The translations under genes and the position numbers were made by a program. A stretch of DNA of 64,000 nucleotides from an uncultured Bacilli bacterium (lineage in GTDB: Bacteria > Bacillota_I > Bacilli_A > RF39 > UBA660): assembly GCA_934130375.1 (NCBI GenBank), contig CAKOXW010000001.1, positions 541,482-605,481 on the forward strand, given 5' to 3'. This document shows, piece after piece, positions 27,563-36,844 of the stretch (the first letter of the stretch is position 1; each line of letters begins with the position of its first letter). The notes beneath the pieces were generated by a model, which ran no database searches, had not been told where the DNA came from, and saw only the letters and a program-made list of their open reading frames with translations.

Positions 27563-28388
27563 GAGTTCTATTCACTCCATTCGTAAAACTAATAAGTAAA
27601 GGCAAATGACTTTTTCTTTCGGATTCTGGTGGCAATTTCATATAATCTCCAAAATTTTTTCTCAGGTAATATTCACAATCATTTACCGTATAAAATTCAT
27701 TATTTTCAAAAGAAATTTCTTTTAGAGGAAATACTCTACTTTTTTCTAAAATTTCATCTTTATAGTTGAGAGAATCTGCAAAACAAATTATATAATTTGT
27801 TTCTTTTTTATTATATATACTTGTTAAAAAATGTTCAAATTTTTTTAATTTTTTTGTAGAAAATAATGTTAAAAATCCTGTAGCAATTTTTCCCCTTCTT
27901 GATTGTAAAGTGTATATTTTATACTTAACATAAATTGCATCATGTATATTTCTTACAATAAAAGTTTGCAATTTTTCTAAAAAAGAAACAGGTTTAGGGA
28001 CATTATCATAAGGAAAAATATCAATAAAAATACCCTTATGTGTATCTATATTTTCATTACATTTTTCAGCAAATGTTGTATTATTTTTTTTCACTTTTAT
28101 AAATGGTAAGTAGTAGTCTTCATCAGATTCATTACAATGAAGATAATATTCTTTCCCTAGAGCTTGCTTATGGAGACAAATATCAATAAATTTTTCGTAA
28201 TCACTTCTTAACATACCTATATCAATATCATCATCCCAAGGAATAAAACCTTTATGTCTAACCGCTCCTAAAAGAGTCCCAGCAATAAGAAAATAATTTA
28301 TTTGATATTGTCTACAAACTTGATCAACTTTTTTTAGTATTTCTAATTCGGTTAATTGTAATTTTCTTAATTTATTATTATTATTCAT
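27552..28388 (-). CDS. licD: LicD family phosphotransferase (copy 1)
   Basis: 278 residues. LicD signature: FLIAGTLLGAVRHKGFIPWD then DDIDIGMLRSDYEKF, then HKGIFIDIFPYDNVP, and GDYMKLPPESER at the C-terminus. LicD proteins move a phospho-substituent (phosphocholine, phosphoethanolamine or a polyol phosphate) from a CDP-activated donor to a glycan. It overlaps the flippase start by 11 bases. About two-thirds identical by eye to copy 3 at 31224-32057, and less similar to copy 2. Confidence 0.9.
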   Translation of the reverse strand: MNNNNKLRKLQLTELEILKKVDQVCRQYQINYFLIAGTLLGAVRHKGFIPWDDDIDIGMLRSDYEKFIDICLHKQALGKEYYLHCNESDEDYYLPFIKVKKNNTTFAEKCNENIDTHKGIFIDIFPYDNVPKPVSFLEKLQTFIVRNIHDAIYVKYKIYTLQSRRGKIATGFLTLFSTKKLKKFEHFLTSIYNKKETNYIICFADSLNYKDEILEKSRVFPLKEISFENNEFYTVNDCEYYLRKNFGDYMKLPPESERKSHLPLLISFTNGVNRTHEN

Positions 28389-28465
28389 AACATCCCTCTC
28401 TTACATGTTTTTTATTAATTTATATGTATTTTATAGTAAATTCTAAAAAACATAAATTCATTATT

Positions 28466-29320
28466 TTAACTTAAATTCGTTTTTTTGACGTCTTCATCTC
28501 CAAAATCAATTTTCATAGCAGAATGGTTAACTCTTTTTTCTTTTGGTGGCATTTTCAAATAATCGCCATATACTGATCTTAAAAATTCATCATAATTTTT
28601 GAAAACAAAGTATTCTTTTCCCTCAAAAGTTGCTATAGTTAATGGAAATAGTTCTTTCTTTAAAAAGCATTCTTTTTTAAATGCATATGCACCAATCATG
28701 CTAGCATAATATTGCGAAGAATCATCATCTTTTTTACACATTTTTTCTTGTATATTAAACAATTTTTTACAAGAAAATAATGAAAAGCACAATGAAATCA
28801 AAGGATGATTGCAACATTTGAAAAAGGACTTATATACTCCTTTCTTTACAAAAACAGTTTCAGTTATGCTTCTTATCAACAAAACTCTTAGAAGTGTCAA
28901 AAAAGAATCTTTATTTTCTAAATTATCAAATGGAAATATATCAACAAAAATTCCTTTATGATTGTTAATGTGGCTTGTGGCTTTTTCATCCATTATTGTA
29001 TTATTTTTTCTTATTTTTGTAAAAGGAAAATAGCAATCTGGATTTGTTTTATAATTTTCTAAAAAATATTTATTATCCAATTCATCAATTGCTATATTAA
29101 TAAACTTCTCATAATTATCTCTTGTCATTGCAATATCTAAATCGTCATCCCAAGGGATAAAGCCTTTATGTCTTATAGCGCCTAATAAAGTACCTCCAAT
29201 CAAAAAATACTCAATATTATTATTTTTACATATTTTGTCAATCTCATTCAATATTTCCAATTCAACATGATGAAGCTTAACTAAAGTTTTTGGATCTATT
29301 TCCTTATAATTAGAACTCAT
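28466..29320 (-). CDS. licD: LicD family phosphotransferase (copy 2)
   Basis: 284 residues. Catalytic region IEYFLIGGTLLGAIRHKGFI then PWDDDLDIAMTRDNYEKF, HKGIFVDIFPFDNLE, and YGDYLKMPPKEKR near the end. It is more distant from copies 1 and 3 than they are from each other, so it is probably an older paralogue with a different donor or acceptor. GAGAGGAAAA ribosome site. It follows the epimerase gene with 2 bases between stop and start. Confidence 0.88.
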   Translation of the reverse strand: MSSNYKEIDPKTLVKLHHVELEILNEIDKICKNNNIEYFLIGGTLLGAIRHKGFIPWDDDLDIAMTRDNYEKFINIAIDELDNKYFLENYKTNPDCYFPFTKIRKNNTIMDEKATSHINNHKGIFVDIFPFDNLENKDSFLTLLRVLLIRSITETVFVKKGVYKSFFKCCNHPLISLCFSLFSCKKLFNIQEKMCKKDDDSSQYYASMIGAYAFKKECFLKKELFPLTIATFEGKEYFVFKNYDEFLRSVYGDYLKMPPKEKRVNHSAMKIDFGDEDVKKTNLS

Positions 29321-29322
29321 TT

Positions 29323-30378
29323 TTATTTTCCTCTCATTCCCTTTGAAATTATTATATTATTTTTTAAAGCTGAATCAAAATCATACATTGGAATCCAACC
29401 CAATTTTGACAGTTTTTCAGAGTTTAAAACTGCATATTCCATAGAATTAAAATTACTTTTTTCTTTATCGCTTGGAATATCAAAAATTACTTTAGTATTG
29501 GTAAGCTTTGCAATTGAGTGTGCTAAATCCGATATAGTTACAATGGATTTAGGATTAGAAATATTATATGCTTCTGTTGATGTTCCTTTATCTAAAATTG
29601 TGAGTAATGCAGTACAACAATCCGTTACATAACAGTAAGATCTTTTTTGTAATCCTTTACTTTTTAGTACCAAATCTTTTCCATTCAAAGCATTTCTTAC
29701 AAACAAAGAGGAAATTCTATTATCTCTTGAAGTTGCTGTAGGGCCAAACACATGGCAAGGTCTTGCTATTACAACATCTAAACCATATTGTTTAGAATAA
29801 CAAATAGCAAGAGTTTCGCTTGCTCTTTTGCTTATAGGATAGCATGAACGTGCTTTTAAAATATCAACATATCCATAGTCGTTTTCTGTTAGTGAAACAT
29901 TTTTATCTGATTCTCCATATATTTCCCCAGAAGAAACATATAAAATTTTTTTTACTTTTTTTTCTATAGAATAATCAAGAATATTCTTCAATCCTATAAA
30001 ATTGCCCATCATAGTACCAACAGGATCTTTATCATATAGTTCAGGGTAAGCATTCGATGCTGCATGTATAATATAATCAACACTAAAATCAATATTAAAT
30101 GGTTCAATAACATTTTGAATTAGAACTTTAAAATGCTCATTTTCGCTATATTTATAAAATCTTCCATCTATTGATTTTTGATTTGATGAATTTGCGATAA
30201 TAGTTATATTGGATTTTAAAAATTGATTGCGATACATCAACACATCCACCAAAAAAGAGCCTATCATTCCAGTTGAACCAGTAATTAGAATACTTTTATT
30301 ATTAAACTTTTCCCAATTAATCCAACATAATTTGTTTACTTTTTCTAATTCCTTATAATAACATTCATTATAGATCAT
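29323..30378 (-). CDS. NAD-dependent epimerase/dehydratase (extended SDR)
   Basis: The start is taken as ATG 30378; a GTG lies three codons earlier. About 351 residues. The Rossmann motif SILITGSTGMIGSFLVDVL binds NAD(P). The catalytic pattern is VSSGEIYGE and YPISKRASE (Y-x-x-x-K), followed by IARPCHVFGP. The family covers UDP-sugar epimerases, dehydratases and decarboxylases. Substrate is not readable; UDP-glucuronate decarboxylase-like enzymes share the ending style. It supplies a nucleotide sugar for the locus. Confidence 0.85.
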   Translation of the reverse strand: MIYNECYYKELEKVNKLCWINWEKFNNKSILITGSTGMIGSFLVDVLMYRNQFLKSNITIIANSSNQKSIDGRFYKYSENEHFKVLIQNVIEPFNIDFSVDYIIHAASNAYPELYDKDPVGTMMGNFIGLKNILDYSIEKKVKKILYVSSGEIYGESDKNVSLTENDYGYVDILKARSCYPISKRASETLAICYSKQYGLDVVIARPCHVFGPTATSRDNRISSLFVRNALNGKDLVLKSKGLQKRSYCYVTDCCTALLTILDKGTSTEAYNISNPKSIVTISDLAHSIAKLTNTKVIFDIPSDKEKSNFNSMEYAVLNSEKLSKLGWIPMYDFDSALKNNIIISKGMRGK

Positions 30379-30568
30379 CTTATTCACTCTACTTTCTTTA
30401 ATTTAAATTTAATCATGTTACTTTGTAATAAAATAATATCAAAAATCATTTATCATTAAACTCAAATATATTATAGCAAAAAAAATTATTAACTTCTAGT
30501 ACTCATCTAATAGTTATTAAAAAAATAGGTTATAAAATTAAATTAAAACCCATTTTAAATTTTTGCTT

Positions 30569-30650
30569 TTAAACACCATATATCTTATCTATTTGCTTTA
30601 ATTCATTAAAGGTATCTATTTCAACAATATCACCTTCATAACTGGATTTA
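30569..30650 (-). pseudogene. C-terminal remnant of a LicC-like cytidylyltransferase
   Basis: On the minus strand the last 25 codons of a gene survive: SSYEGDIVEIDTFNELKQID then KIYGV and a stop. This EID-F-EL--ID--Y ending is typical of LicC and related small NTP-transferases. Everything upstream is replaced by the IS3-family remnant. The 180 bases between here and the epimerase start hold no other gene that I can see. Confidence 0.6.
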
Positions 30651-30974
30651 TGTCAAGTTTTTAGACACATTTGGGGGAAAGATATGTTTTGACCGTATTT
30701 AAATTTATTTCATTTTCCTTTTAACAAGCAGAAATATTTTTATTGATATATAATCATTAAACTCCATTAAGGTAAAAAATATTTCTTTACTTATCAAAAG
30801 TTTTCTCAGCATAAAATTAAATACTACGCTATTGCTAAATTAGCTATATAGTTATTATATTTTTCATTTGGTGTAATATATCCCATAGTACTATGAATTC
30901 TCTTGTTATTATACCAACTTTCTATAAACTCAAATATTGCTAATTTTGCTTCTTCAAGTGTTTCATAATTATTT
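30651..30974 (-). mobile_element. IS3-family insertion sequence remnant (transposase C-terminus only)
   Basis: The minus strand encodes the last residues of an IS3/IS150-type OrfB integrase core, ending at TAG 30824: IFEFIESWYNNKRIHSTMGY followed by ITPNEKYN. The W-N---R-H---G--P pattern is the conserved DDE-transposase tail. A possible element end, TGTCAAGTTTTTAGACACA, lies at 30651. The rest of the element, including the catalytic D,D residues, and the opposite end are missing. It joins a LicC remnant to a wzx remnant, which suggests deletion between element copies. Confidence 0.75.
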
Positions 30975-31234
30975 TCCTGCTAGGATTTGATTAATTTTTG
31001 TATCATCATTCTTTGAATTTGGTTTGTAAAGAGCATACAAAACCGCACTACCGAGTCCACCATCAACAATAGCTACATATACCATTATCTGACTAAATAA
31101 TTGATACAAACTAAGGGTTTCATTTCCTAATACTTGAATGAATATTTTTAATTTTAAAATTCCTAGAAATGAAACAATAACCATTATTATTACTTAGAGA
31201 ATTCTAAATTTAAAAAAGTTTTTTTAGTTTTCAT
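30975..31234 (-). pseudogene. Truncated, frameshifted duplicate of the wzx flippase
   Basis: ATG 31234 (MKTKKTFLNL) matches the start of the intact flippase at 27562. The frame then breaks within about 15 codons; from 31184 it resumes in another frame as IVSFLGILKLKIFIQVLGNE and VDGGLGSAVLYALYKPNS, ending in QILAG where the IS remnant begins. It is clearly a relic of the same gene. Its start again overlaps the end of a licD gene, as in the intact pair. Confidence 0.85.
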
Positions 31235-32057
31235 GAATTCTACATTCCCCTTCTGTAAAACTAATATATGTTGGCATATGAGTTCTTCTTTCGTTTTTAG
31301 GTGGTAATTTCATATAATTACCATATAATTTACTTAAATAATAATCATTATCATTCATTGCATAAAACATTTTATTTTCAAATTCTATTTTTTTTAAAGG
31401 AAAAACCTTTCTTTTTAATAAAATTTCATCCTCATATCCTGAAGAACCAGCTAACGAAATTATATAATCGGTATTTTTTTTATTATAAATACATGAAAAA
31501 ATTTTATTAATTTTTTTTAATTGTTTTACTGAAAACAAAGAAAAAACAACAACAAATATTTTTCTTCGCATAGTTCTCAATTTATACACTTTATATTTTA
31601 AATAAATAGCATCACTAGTACTTCTTACTATTATAGCTTGCAGTTTTTCACAAAAAGAATGTGGTTTTGGAACATTATCATATGGAAAGATGTCTAAAAA
31701 AATACCTTTATGAGTATTAATATTTTCAATATTTTTTTCAGCAAAAGTAGTATTGTTTTTTTTAACTTTTATAAATGGAATAAAATAATCATCATCTGAC
31801 TCATTACAATGCAAATAATAATCTTTACCAAGTGCACCATTTTTTAAACAAACATTTATAAATTTTTCATAATCCTCTCTTAGCATTCCAATGTCAATAT
31901 CATCATCCCATGGAATAAACCCTTTATGACGTACAGCTCCCAAAAGAGTGCCTCCAATCAAAAAATAATTTATATTATTTTTTTTACATATTTCATCTAT
32001 TTTTTCCAATATTTCTAATTCTGTTAATTGTACTTTCCTTAACTTGCTATTAGTCAT
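31224..32057 (-). CDS. licD: LicD family phosphotransferase (copy 3)
   Basis: 277 residues. It has the complete signature INYFLIGGTLLGAVRHKGFI, PWDDDIDIGMLREDYEKF, HKGIFLDIFPYDNVPKP, and YGNYMKLPPKNERR. It is a close relative of copy 1 throughout, including the identical HCNESD and KVKKNNTTFAEK segments. The gene is intact although its wzx partner is decayed, so it may still act with the other flippase. It has its own promoter (32082-32110). Confidence 0.88.
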   Translation of the reverse strand: MTNSKLRKVQLTELEILEKIDEICKKNNINYFLIGGTLLGAVRHKGFIPWDDDIDIGMLREDYEKFINVCLKNGALGKDYYLHCNESDDDYFIPFIKVKKNNTTFAEKNIENINTHKGIFLDIFPYDNVPKPHSFCEKLQAIIVRSTSDAIYLKYKVYKLRTMRRKIFVVVFSLFSVKQLKKINKIFSCIYNKKNTDYIISLAGSSGYEDEILLKRKVFPLKKIEFENKMFYAMNDNDYYLSKLYGNYMKLPPKNERRTHMPTYISFTEGECRIHEN

Positions 32058-32081
32058 AAAATTTCTCCATCTCTATATACG

Positions 32082-32110
32082 ATTTTAACATAAATATTCT
32101 TATTAATCAA
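32082..32110 (-). promoter_or_regulatory. Promoter of the licD copy 3 unit
   Basis: TTGATT (32110-32105) and TAAAAT (32087-32082) with a 17-base spacer on the minus strand, 25 bases before the licD start. Confidence 0.6.
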
Positions 32111-32190
32111 TTAAATAAAAATGTTTTCACAACTCGTTTACATAATTTAAAATAATTGAGAATACCTTTATTTTTAATAATAACATATAA

Positions 32191-32220
32191 AATAAAAGTT
32201 CAAAAATTTGAACTTTTATT
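32191..32220 (-). terminator. Intrinsic terminator overlapping the stop of the fusion gene
   Basis: A 14-bp perfect stem (32191-32204 with 32207-32220) with a two-base loop. The stop codon of the 32216 gene lies in the 3' arm and a T-rich tract follows on the minus strand. It divides the polysaccharide locus into two transcription units. Confidence 0.75.
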
Positions 32221-33550
32221 CAAATGTTATAAATTTTTCATTTCTTTTATATTTTTCTACCATATTGCATATTTCCTTAGAAATATTTTCATCAATACAA
32301 AAATTTTTCTTTTTATTATCACTAATTGCTCTAGTAAATGCTAGTAATTCAAATCTAATTCCCTCACCATCCAATTGATAAAAGTACCTTTTGTTATTAT
32401 CAAAATTTTCTCTTCTAACCTCAAAATAATCTGTTAACCACCATGGAGCCGGAACATAAATGTAGCCTTCTGTACCAGTAACGATTAATTCACCTTCAGA
32501 TTTTGCACCTTCTGCAACTTTTATAGAAGCTACAGCATTCTTATATTTAAAATCAATTTTTGTAAAAATATCTTCTTTATTTGTATTTAATACAGTAGTT
32601 ATATCATAATTTTCATAATCTGTACCTAAAATTTGAAATATTGGTAGCATTGCGTTAGGACCCCAATCCAAGAATGAATCAGCATGACCTTTTTCTACTA
32701 ATTTTTTCATATTTGTACATGTCGTATCAACAGATAATACTTTGCCAATATTACCACTTTTTACTAATAAAAGTAATCTTGAATAGGCGGTTGAATATGC
32801 TGTTCTTATTGCATCCATTAACACCAAATTTTTATCTTTAGCAATTTTTAATAATTCCTCATATTGCTCTACATTTTCACATATAGGTGAATCGCAAAGT
32901 ACATGCACATCATTTTCTAGTGCTAGTTTAATTTGATTGTAATGTTCATGAACAGGAGTATTAATATAAACAGATTTAACATGTTTTAATAATTCTTCAT
33001 AATCATTAGTGATAATTTTTAATTTTTTTATACTATCACTAAAATTATTAATATTATTAGTACATATTCCTTCAATAACAATACCATTTACAAACTTATC
33101 TTCTGCATAAAATCGGTTCATAAAATCAGATATAGAAGCAGGACAAACAAGACCCATAGATATTTCATTGTTTTCTGATCTTATTTTAGTTGAAGATATT
33201 CCTTCAGTTCTATCTAGATATATAACTTTACAATAATCATTTAAATAATCAAATTTCCCTTCCCAATCCGAACCTACAGTAAATATATCCACTCCATATC
33301 TTTTAATATCATCTATTTTTTGACCCTCATATTCCTCAACAATAATTTGATCTGCAAGCCCAGTTGCTTTAACGGCAGCAATTCTTTCTGCTAAAGTTTG
33401 TTGAACATTTATTTTTCCACGATTTTGATCATAACTGTCGGAAGTAATTCCAACTATTAAATAATCTCCTAGCTTTTTTGCTCTTTCTAATAGCCTTAGA
33501 TGTCCATAATGTAGCAAATCATATGTTCCGTATGTGATTACTTTAATCAT
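32216..33550 (-). CDS. Cytidylyltransferase fused to a Gfo/Idh/MocA-type oxidoreductase
   Basis: 444 residues, two domains. Residues 1-130 are a TagD/ECT-like cytidylyltransferase: VITYGTYDLLHYGHLRLLER with HxGH at 14-17, RGKINVQQTLAER, VGSDWEGKF and the signature ISSTKIR at 118-124. It would activate a small phosphorylated alcohol with CTP. Residues about 150-440 resemble Gfo/Idh/MocA dehydrogenases (YINTPVHEHYNQIKLALEN, DVHVLCDSPI, DAIRTAYSTAYSRLL, VEKGHADSFLDWGP). The N-terminal NAD motif of the second domain is weak, so its activity is uncertain. The fusion suggests synthesis and activation of one unusual substituent in a single protein. Confidence 0.8.
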   Translation of the reverse strand: MIKVITYGTYDLLHYGHLRLLERAKKLGDYLIVGITSDSYDQNRGKINVQQTLAERIAAVKATGLADQIIVEEYEGQKIDDIKRYGVDIFTVGSDWEGKFDYLNDYCKVIYLDRTEGISSTKIRSENNEISMGLVCPASISDFMNRFYAEDKFVNGIVIEGICTNNINNFSDSIKKLKIITNDYEELLKHVKSVYINTPVHEHYNQIKLALENDVHVLCDSPICENVEQYEELLKIAKDKNLVLMDAIRTAYSTAYSRLLLLVKSGNIGKVLSVDTTCTNMKKLVEKGHADSFLDWGPNAMLPIFQILGTDYENYDITTVLNTNKEDIFTKIDFKYKNAVASIKVAEGAKSEGELIVTGTEGYIYVPAPWWLTDYFEVRRENFDNNKRYFYQLDGEGIRFELLAFTRAISDNKKKNFCIDENISKEICNMVEKYKRNEKFITFE

Positions 33551-33561
33551 AACATTACTCC

Positions 33562-34620
33562 TTACTTATCTAATTTTAACATAGCATTAATAAATCTTAT
33601 CATAGCTTTTTTCTCTCCAGTTGTTACTCGCAAACATTTACCTAATTTACCTATACCATTATAGGTTTTAATTAATATTTTCTCTTCTTCTTTCATTCTT
33701 CTTACCAAAACATCGGCATCAGTTTTTGGCTTTATAAACATAAAATTACCATTTAATGCACTAAATTCATAATCATTCTTGTTTAAAAATTCTATTAAAT
33801 ATTCTCTTCCTTCTTTATGCTTGTTTATTAAAGTTTCAATCATATTCGGTTCTTCAATTAAAGCTTTAGCAAATTTCATAGCAAAAGCATTGACATTATG
33901 AGGGGTACAAAGTTTTTGAATCATTTTTATTCCCTCAGGCCATCCTACAACATAACCTAATCTACACCCTGCTAATGAAAAAAGTTTTGAAAAAGTTCTT
34001 GTTACAAAAATATGTTCATTTTCTAGGGCAAAATTTATAAATGTATTATCATAAAAATAAAAATATGCTTCGTCTATCAAAATTGTTATTTCATTTTCTT
34101 TTGCTTTGTCAACTATTCTTTGCATTTCTTCATTTGTATAAGCATTTCCAACCGGATTATTTGGATTTACTATTATTAACAATTCTATATCTTTTGTCAT
34201 TTTATCTAATATTCTTTCAATCGGTAATTTTAAATCATCTGTATATTCTACCGGTATAAAAGTTCTTCCATACATTTTTGAATAAACTTCAAACATGGCA
34301 TAAGAAGGTGTTACTCCAAGTATTTTTCCCCCAACCGAAGTATAAGCTTCTATTATATTCCTAATTCCTTCAGAAGAACCATTCACAAGATTTAAATGTT
34401 CTATATCTGTATGTAAATATTTTGCTAATGTTTCAGTAAAATCCAAAGTTTCTGGGTATTGTGATATAAACTCAGGAGTTATATCTTTTAAAACATCAGC
34501 AATAAATTCTTCTGGTAAACCTGTTGGATTTTCATTCAAATCTAATCTTAAGAATCCTTCTCTTTTATTTTGGTCAAAAATTCTATCTAATTTTTCAATA
34601 TTTTTATTTAAATAAAACAT
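33562..34620 (-). CDS. HisC/CobD-like PLP-dependent aminotransferase
   Basis: 352 residues, fold type I. Features: LDLNENPTGLPEEF, NGSSEGIRNIIEAY, VNPNNPVGNAY, ILIDEAYFYF and the PLP-lysine region VTRTFSKLFSLAGCRLGYV. Relatives act on histidinol phosphate or, as CobD, decarboxylate threonine phosphate to aminopropanol phosphate. Here no histidine genes are near. It is 12 bases upstream of the cytidylyltransferase fusion. It could make the amino-alcohol phosphate that the fusion activates; substrate unknown. Its start codon overlaps the upstream stop (TAATG). Confidence 0.82.
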   Translation of the reverse strand: MFYLNKNIEKLDRIFDQNKREGFLRLDLNENPTGLPEEFIADVLKDITPEFISQYPETLDFTETLAKYLHTDIEHLNLVNGSSEGIRNIIEAYTSVGGKILGVTPSYAMFEVYSKMYGRTFIPVEYTDDLKLPIERILDKMTKDIELLIIVNPNNPVGNAYTNEEMQRIVDKAKENEITILIDEAYFYFYDNTFINFALENEHIFVTRTFSKLFSLAGCRLGYVVGWPEGIKMIQKLCTPHNVNAFAMKFAKALIEEPNMIETLINKHKEGREYLIEFLNKNDYEFSALNGNFMFIKPKTDADVLVRRMKEEEKILIKTYNGIGKLGKCLRVTTGEKKAMIRFINAMLKLDK

Positions 34621-35624
34621 TATACATTCCTACTTTCTTGTTCATTTAATAATTTTTCAACAATATTTTTTTGAAAATCAATTTCTTTTTTTCCATATCT
34701 TTGATCTGTGCATATTAATGCTAAACGATTAGCTAATCTATATTCCAAACTATTTTTTGGATATTTTTCAAGCATATACTCCCAATACCTAGCTTGATAT
34801 ATATGCTCTTCATGAAACTTTGATATTATATCAATATCATCAATCAGTAATGGGTAACCCATCGGTACACAATCAGGATCTGCAAGATTTACTATATCAA
34901 TAAGATTGATTTTATCAAATATTTTTTTTGAATAATTAAAATTTTTTTGTCTTATCTTTATTATTTTTTCATAGTCAAAAGAATCTAGTAACGAATATGT
35001 TAATTTTGACATTAACATAATTTCAGAATTATCTATTCTAAAATCATTCTCTTTCTTATTTTTATATCCATTATTATTACATCCATATTCATATCTCATA
35101 AGCAAAAATTGACAAGTATTTGAAGATACATCTTGTGGATAAGAATATTTGTTAACATTTTTTCCAATAACATATGCCCCATCTGGTGTTGCAACAAATT
35201 TTCTTGGTGAATAGCAGTTTAAACAATTTTCTCTTGGATGATAAAATAAGGCTTGGGCATTATCGATAATAATATTGTTAAATTTCTGAATTAAGGGATC
35301 AAAATGTTTGTCACCAAAAATTCCAAAATAATTTGTTAATACTATAGCAGTATTTTTTTCATTAGAATTTAATAATGGATTAAACTCTAAATCAATATCG
35401 TATTCTAATACTTCAATCCCATTTTTTGTAAGAAAATTCTTAACAACATCACATTGATATTTAGCAAGCCAAACCTTCTTTACATTATAACATTTAATAG
35501 CATGAAGAATTGCTGCTCTACAACTATTCAATCTTATTTTATCATTATCTTTAATATCTTTAAACATTTCTTTTCCTTTTTCTAAAGGATATTCAATATA
35601 ACTTCCAATGTCAATATTATTCAT
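34620..35624 (-). CDS. DegT/DnrJ-like PLP fold protein
   Basis: The start is ATG 35624 after AGGTGTAATA, overlapping the ATP-grasp stop by 8 bases. About 334 residues. It begins NIDIGSYIEYPLEKGK, has RLNSCRAAILHAIK and VWLAKYQCDVV as the cofactor-side strands, IIIDNAQALFYHPREN (the D-A-Q motif), and YSPRKFVATPDGAYVIG containing the putative PLP Lys. This is a divergent DegT/DnrJ/EryC1 relative. It is probably an aminotransferase or related enzyme for a surface-polymer precursor. It is short of the usual 370-400 residues and its C-terminal part is unusual, so the activity is uncertain. Confidence 0.6.
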   Translation of the reverse strand: MNNIDIGSYIEYPLEKGKEMFKDIKDNDKIRLNSCRAAILHAIKCYNVKKVWLAKYQCDVVKNFLTKNGIEVLEYDIDLEFNPLLNSNEKNTAIVLTNYFGIFGDKHFDPLIQKFNNIIIDNAQALFYHPRENCLNCYSPRKFVATPDGAYVIGKNVNKYSYPQDVSSNTCQFLLMRYEYGCNNNGYKNKKENDFRIDNSEIMLMSKLTYSLLDSFDYEKIIKIRQKNFNYSKKIFDKINLIDIVNLADPDCVPMGYPLLIDDIDIISKFHEEHIYQARYWEYMLEKYPKNSLEYRLANRLALICTDQRYGKKEIDFQKNIVEKLLNEQESRNV

Positions 35625-36825
35625 TATTACACCTATCTTCATATTCCACTTTTATACAATCAATTGCTTTGTTGCAGGCATTTAACGCAGTAACAGCATC
35701 ATCACCCTTAGTTATAACATATCCAACTCTACCAGAATTGTCTATTACGTCATCATACTTTTTACCAACAACACCATTAAAGTGAACTTTAAATACATTC
35801 TCTATTTTCTCTGCATCATTTATTCCTGATACGTTTTTTAATATTCCATTTTTAGATTGAATAAATTTAATACAGCTCGCTTTTTCTTTTTTATTAGGTA
35901 TATTTATTTCAACCCCTAAAGCAATATCAATCGCTATTTGTGAAAAATCTACTCCTGTAGAAAGAAATATTAATTGTTCTCCTATTGCATCCCCACCAGC
36001 TCTAGCACCTATTTCTATCATTTTAGGGCCTTCATCAGTAACTTTTATTTCTGCATGTCCTAAACTGTTAATCAATCCAACAGATTTTGCAGCACAAGAT
36101 GCAACTTCTGATATTTTTTCTTTTATATCTAATGATAAAGTTGATGGTTGAAGGTGCCCTGTTTCAGCAAAATGAGGTGCTCCAGTTGTTGTTTTATCTG
36201 TTATTTGAATAACATGCGGAATACCATCTTTTACTACAAGTTCAACACTTACTTCCGGACCAGTCATATATTCTTCAATAAGCAAATTACCTGTATCACT
36301 TATCTTTGAACTTTCTGCAATAGCATTTATTAATTCATTTTTATTATTAACCAAATATATACCTCTAGAACCTGCCATATCTATAGGTTTTACAATAACA
36401 GGAAATTTAAAAGTTTTATTTAAATCATAATTTATAAAATCCTTCGAAATATATTCAAATTTTGGATGTGGGACATTATTTTCTTTAAAACTTTTTATCA
36501 TCTCATATTTATTGGTTGCTTTTAAAGCAGAATCTATACTAATTCCTGGTAAATTTAATTCCTTTGCAATATATGCATATGTAGGAATTGCTAAGTCAAC
36601 CATACCAACAGTCACACCGTCTGGCATAATTTCTTTAGCTATTTTTAATATTTCTTCTTTATTTTTTACACTTAACTGGTAACTATAGTCAGCGTATTTT
36701 AGTGCTGGGGCATCAGAATTGATATCAACAATATATGTAATAATTCCTAATTCCTTTGCCTTTAAAACTAGAGGTATTTGAAATTCTGATCCTCCTAAAA
36801 TTAATAATTTTTTGTTATTATACAT
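35617..36825 (-). CDS. ATP-grasp carboxylate-amine/thiol ligase family protein
   Basis: 402 residues from ATG 36825; an in-frame TTG lies two codons upstream. Preatp-grasp domain: KKLLILGGSEFQIPLVLKAK. ATP-grasp: FPVIVKPIDMAGSRGIYLV, LLIEEYMTGPEVSVELVV and KMIEIGARAGGDAIG, holding the ATP/Mg ligands. Relatives join a carboxylate to an amine through an acyl phosphate. In this setting it may couple an amino acid to the amino compound made by the neighbouring PLP enzymes, or to a sugar. It overlaps the DegT-like gene, so the two are coupled. Confidence 0.82.
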   Translation of the reverse strand: MYNNKKLLILGGSEFQIPLVLKAKELGIITYIVDINSDAPALKYADYSYQLSVKNKEEILKIAKEIMPDGVTVGMVDLAIPTYAYIAKELNLPGISIDSALKATNKYEMIKSFKENNVPHPKFEYISKDFINYDLNKTFKFPVIVKPIDMAGSRGIYLVNNKNELINAIAESSKISDTGNLLIEEYMTGPEVSVELVVKDGIPHVIQITDKTTTGAPHFAETGHLQPSTLSLDIKEKISEVASCAAKSVGLINSLGHAEIKVTDEGPKMIEIGARAGGDAIGEQLIFLSTGVDFSQIAIDIALGVEINIPNKKEKASCIKFIQSKNGILKNVSGINDAEKIENVFKVHFNGVVGKKYDDVIDNSGRVGYVITKGDDAVTALNACNKAIDCIKVEYEDRCNNE

Positions 36826-36844
36826 ATACAAATCAACTCTTTCT

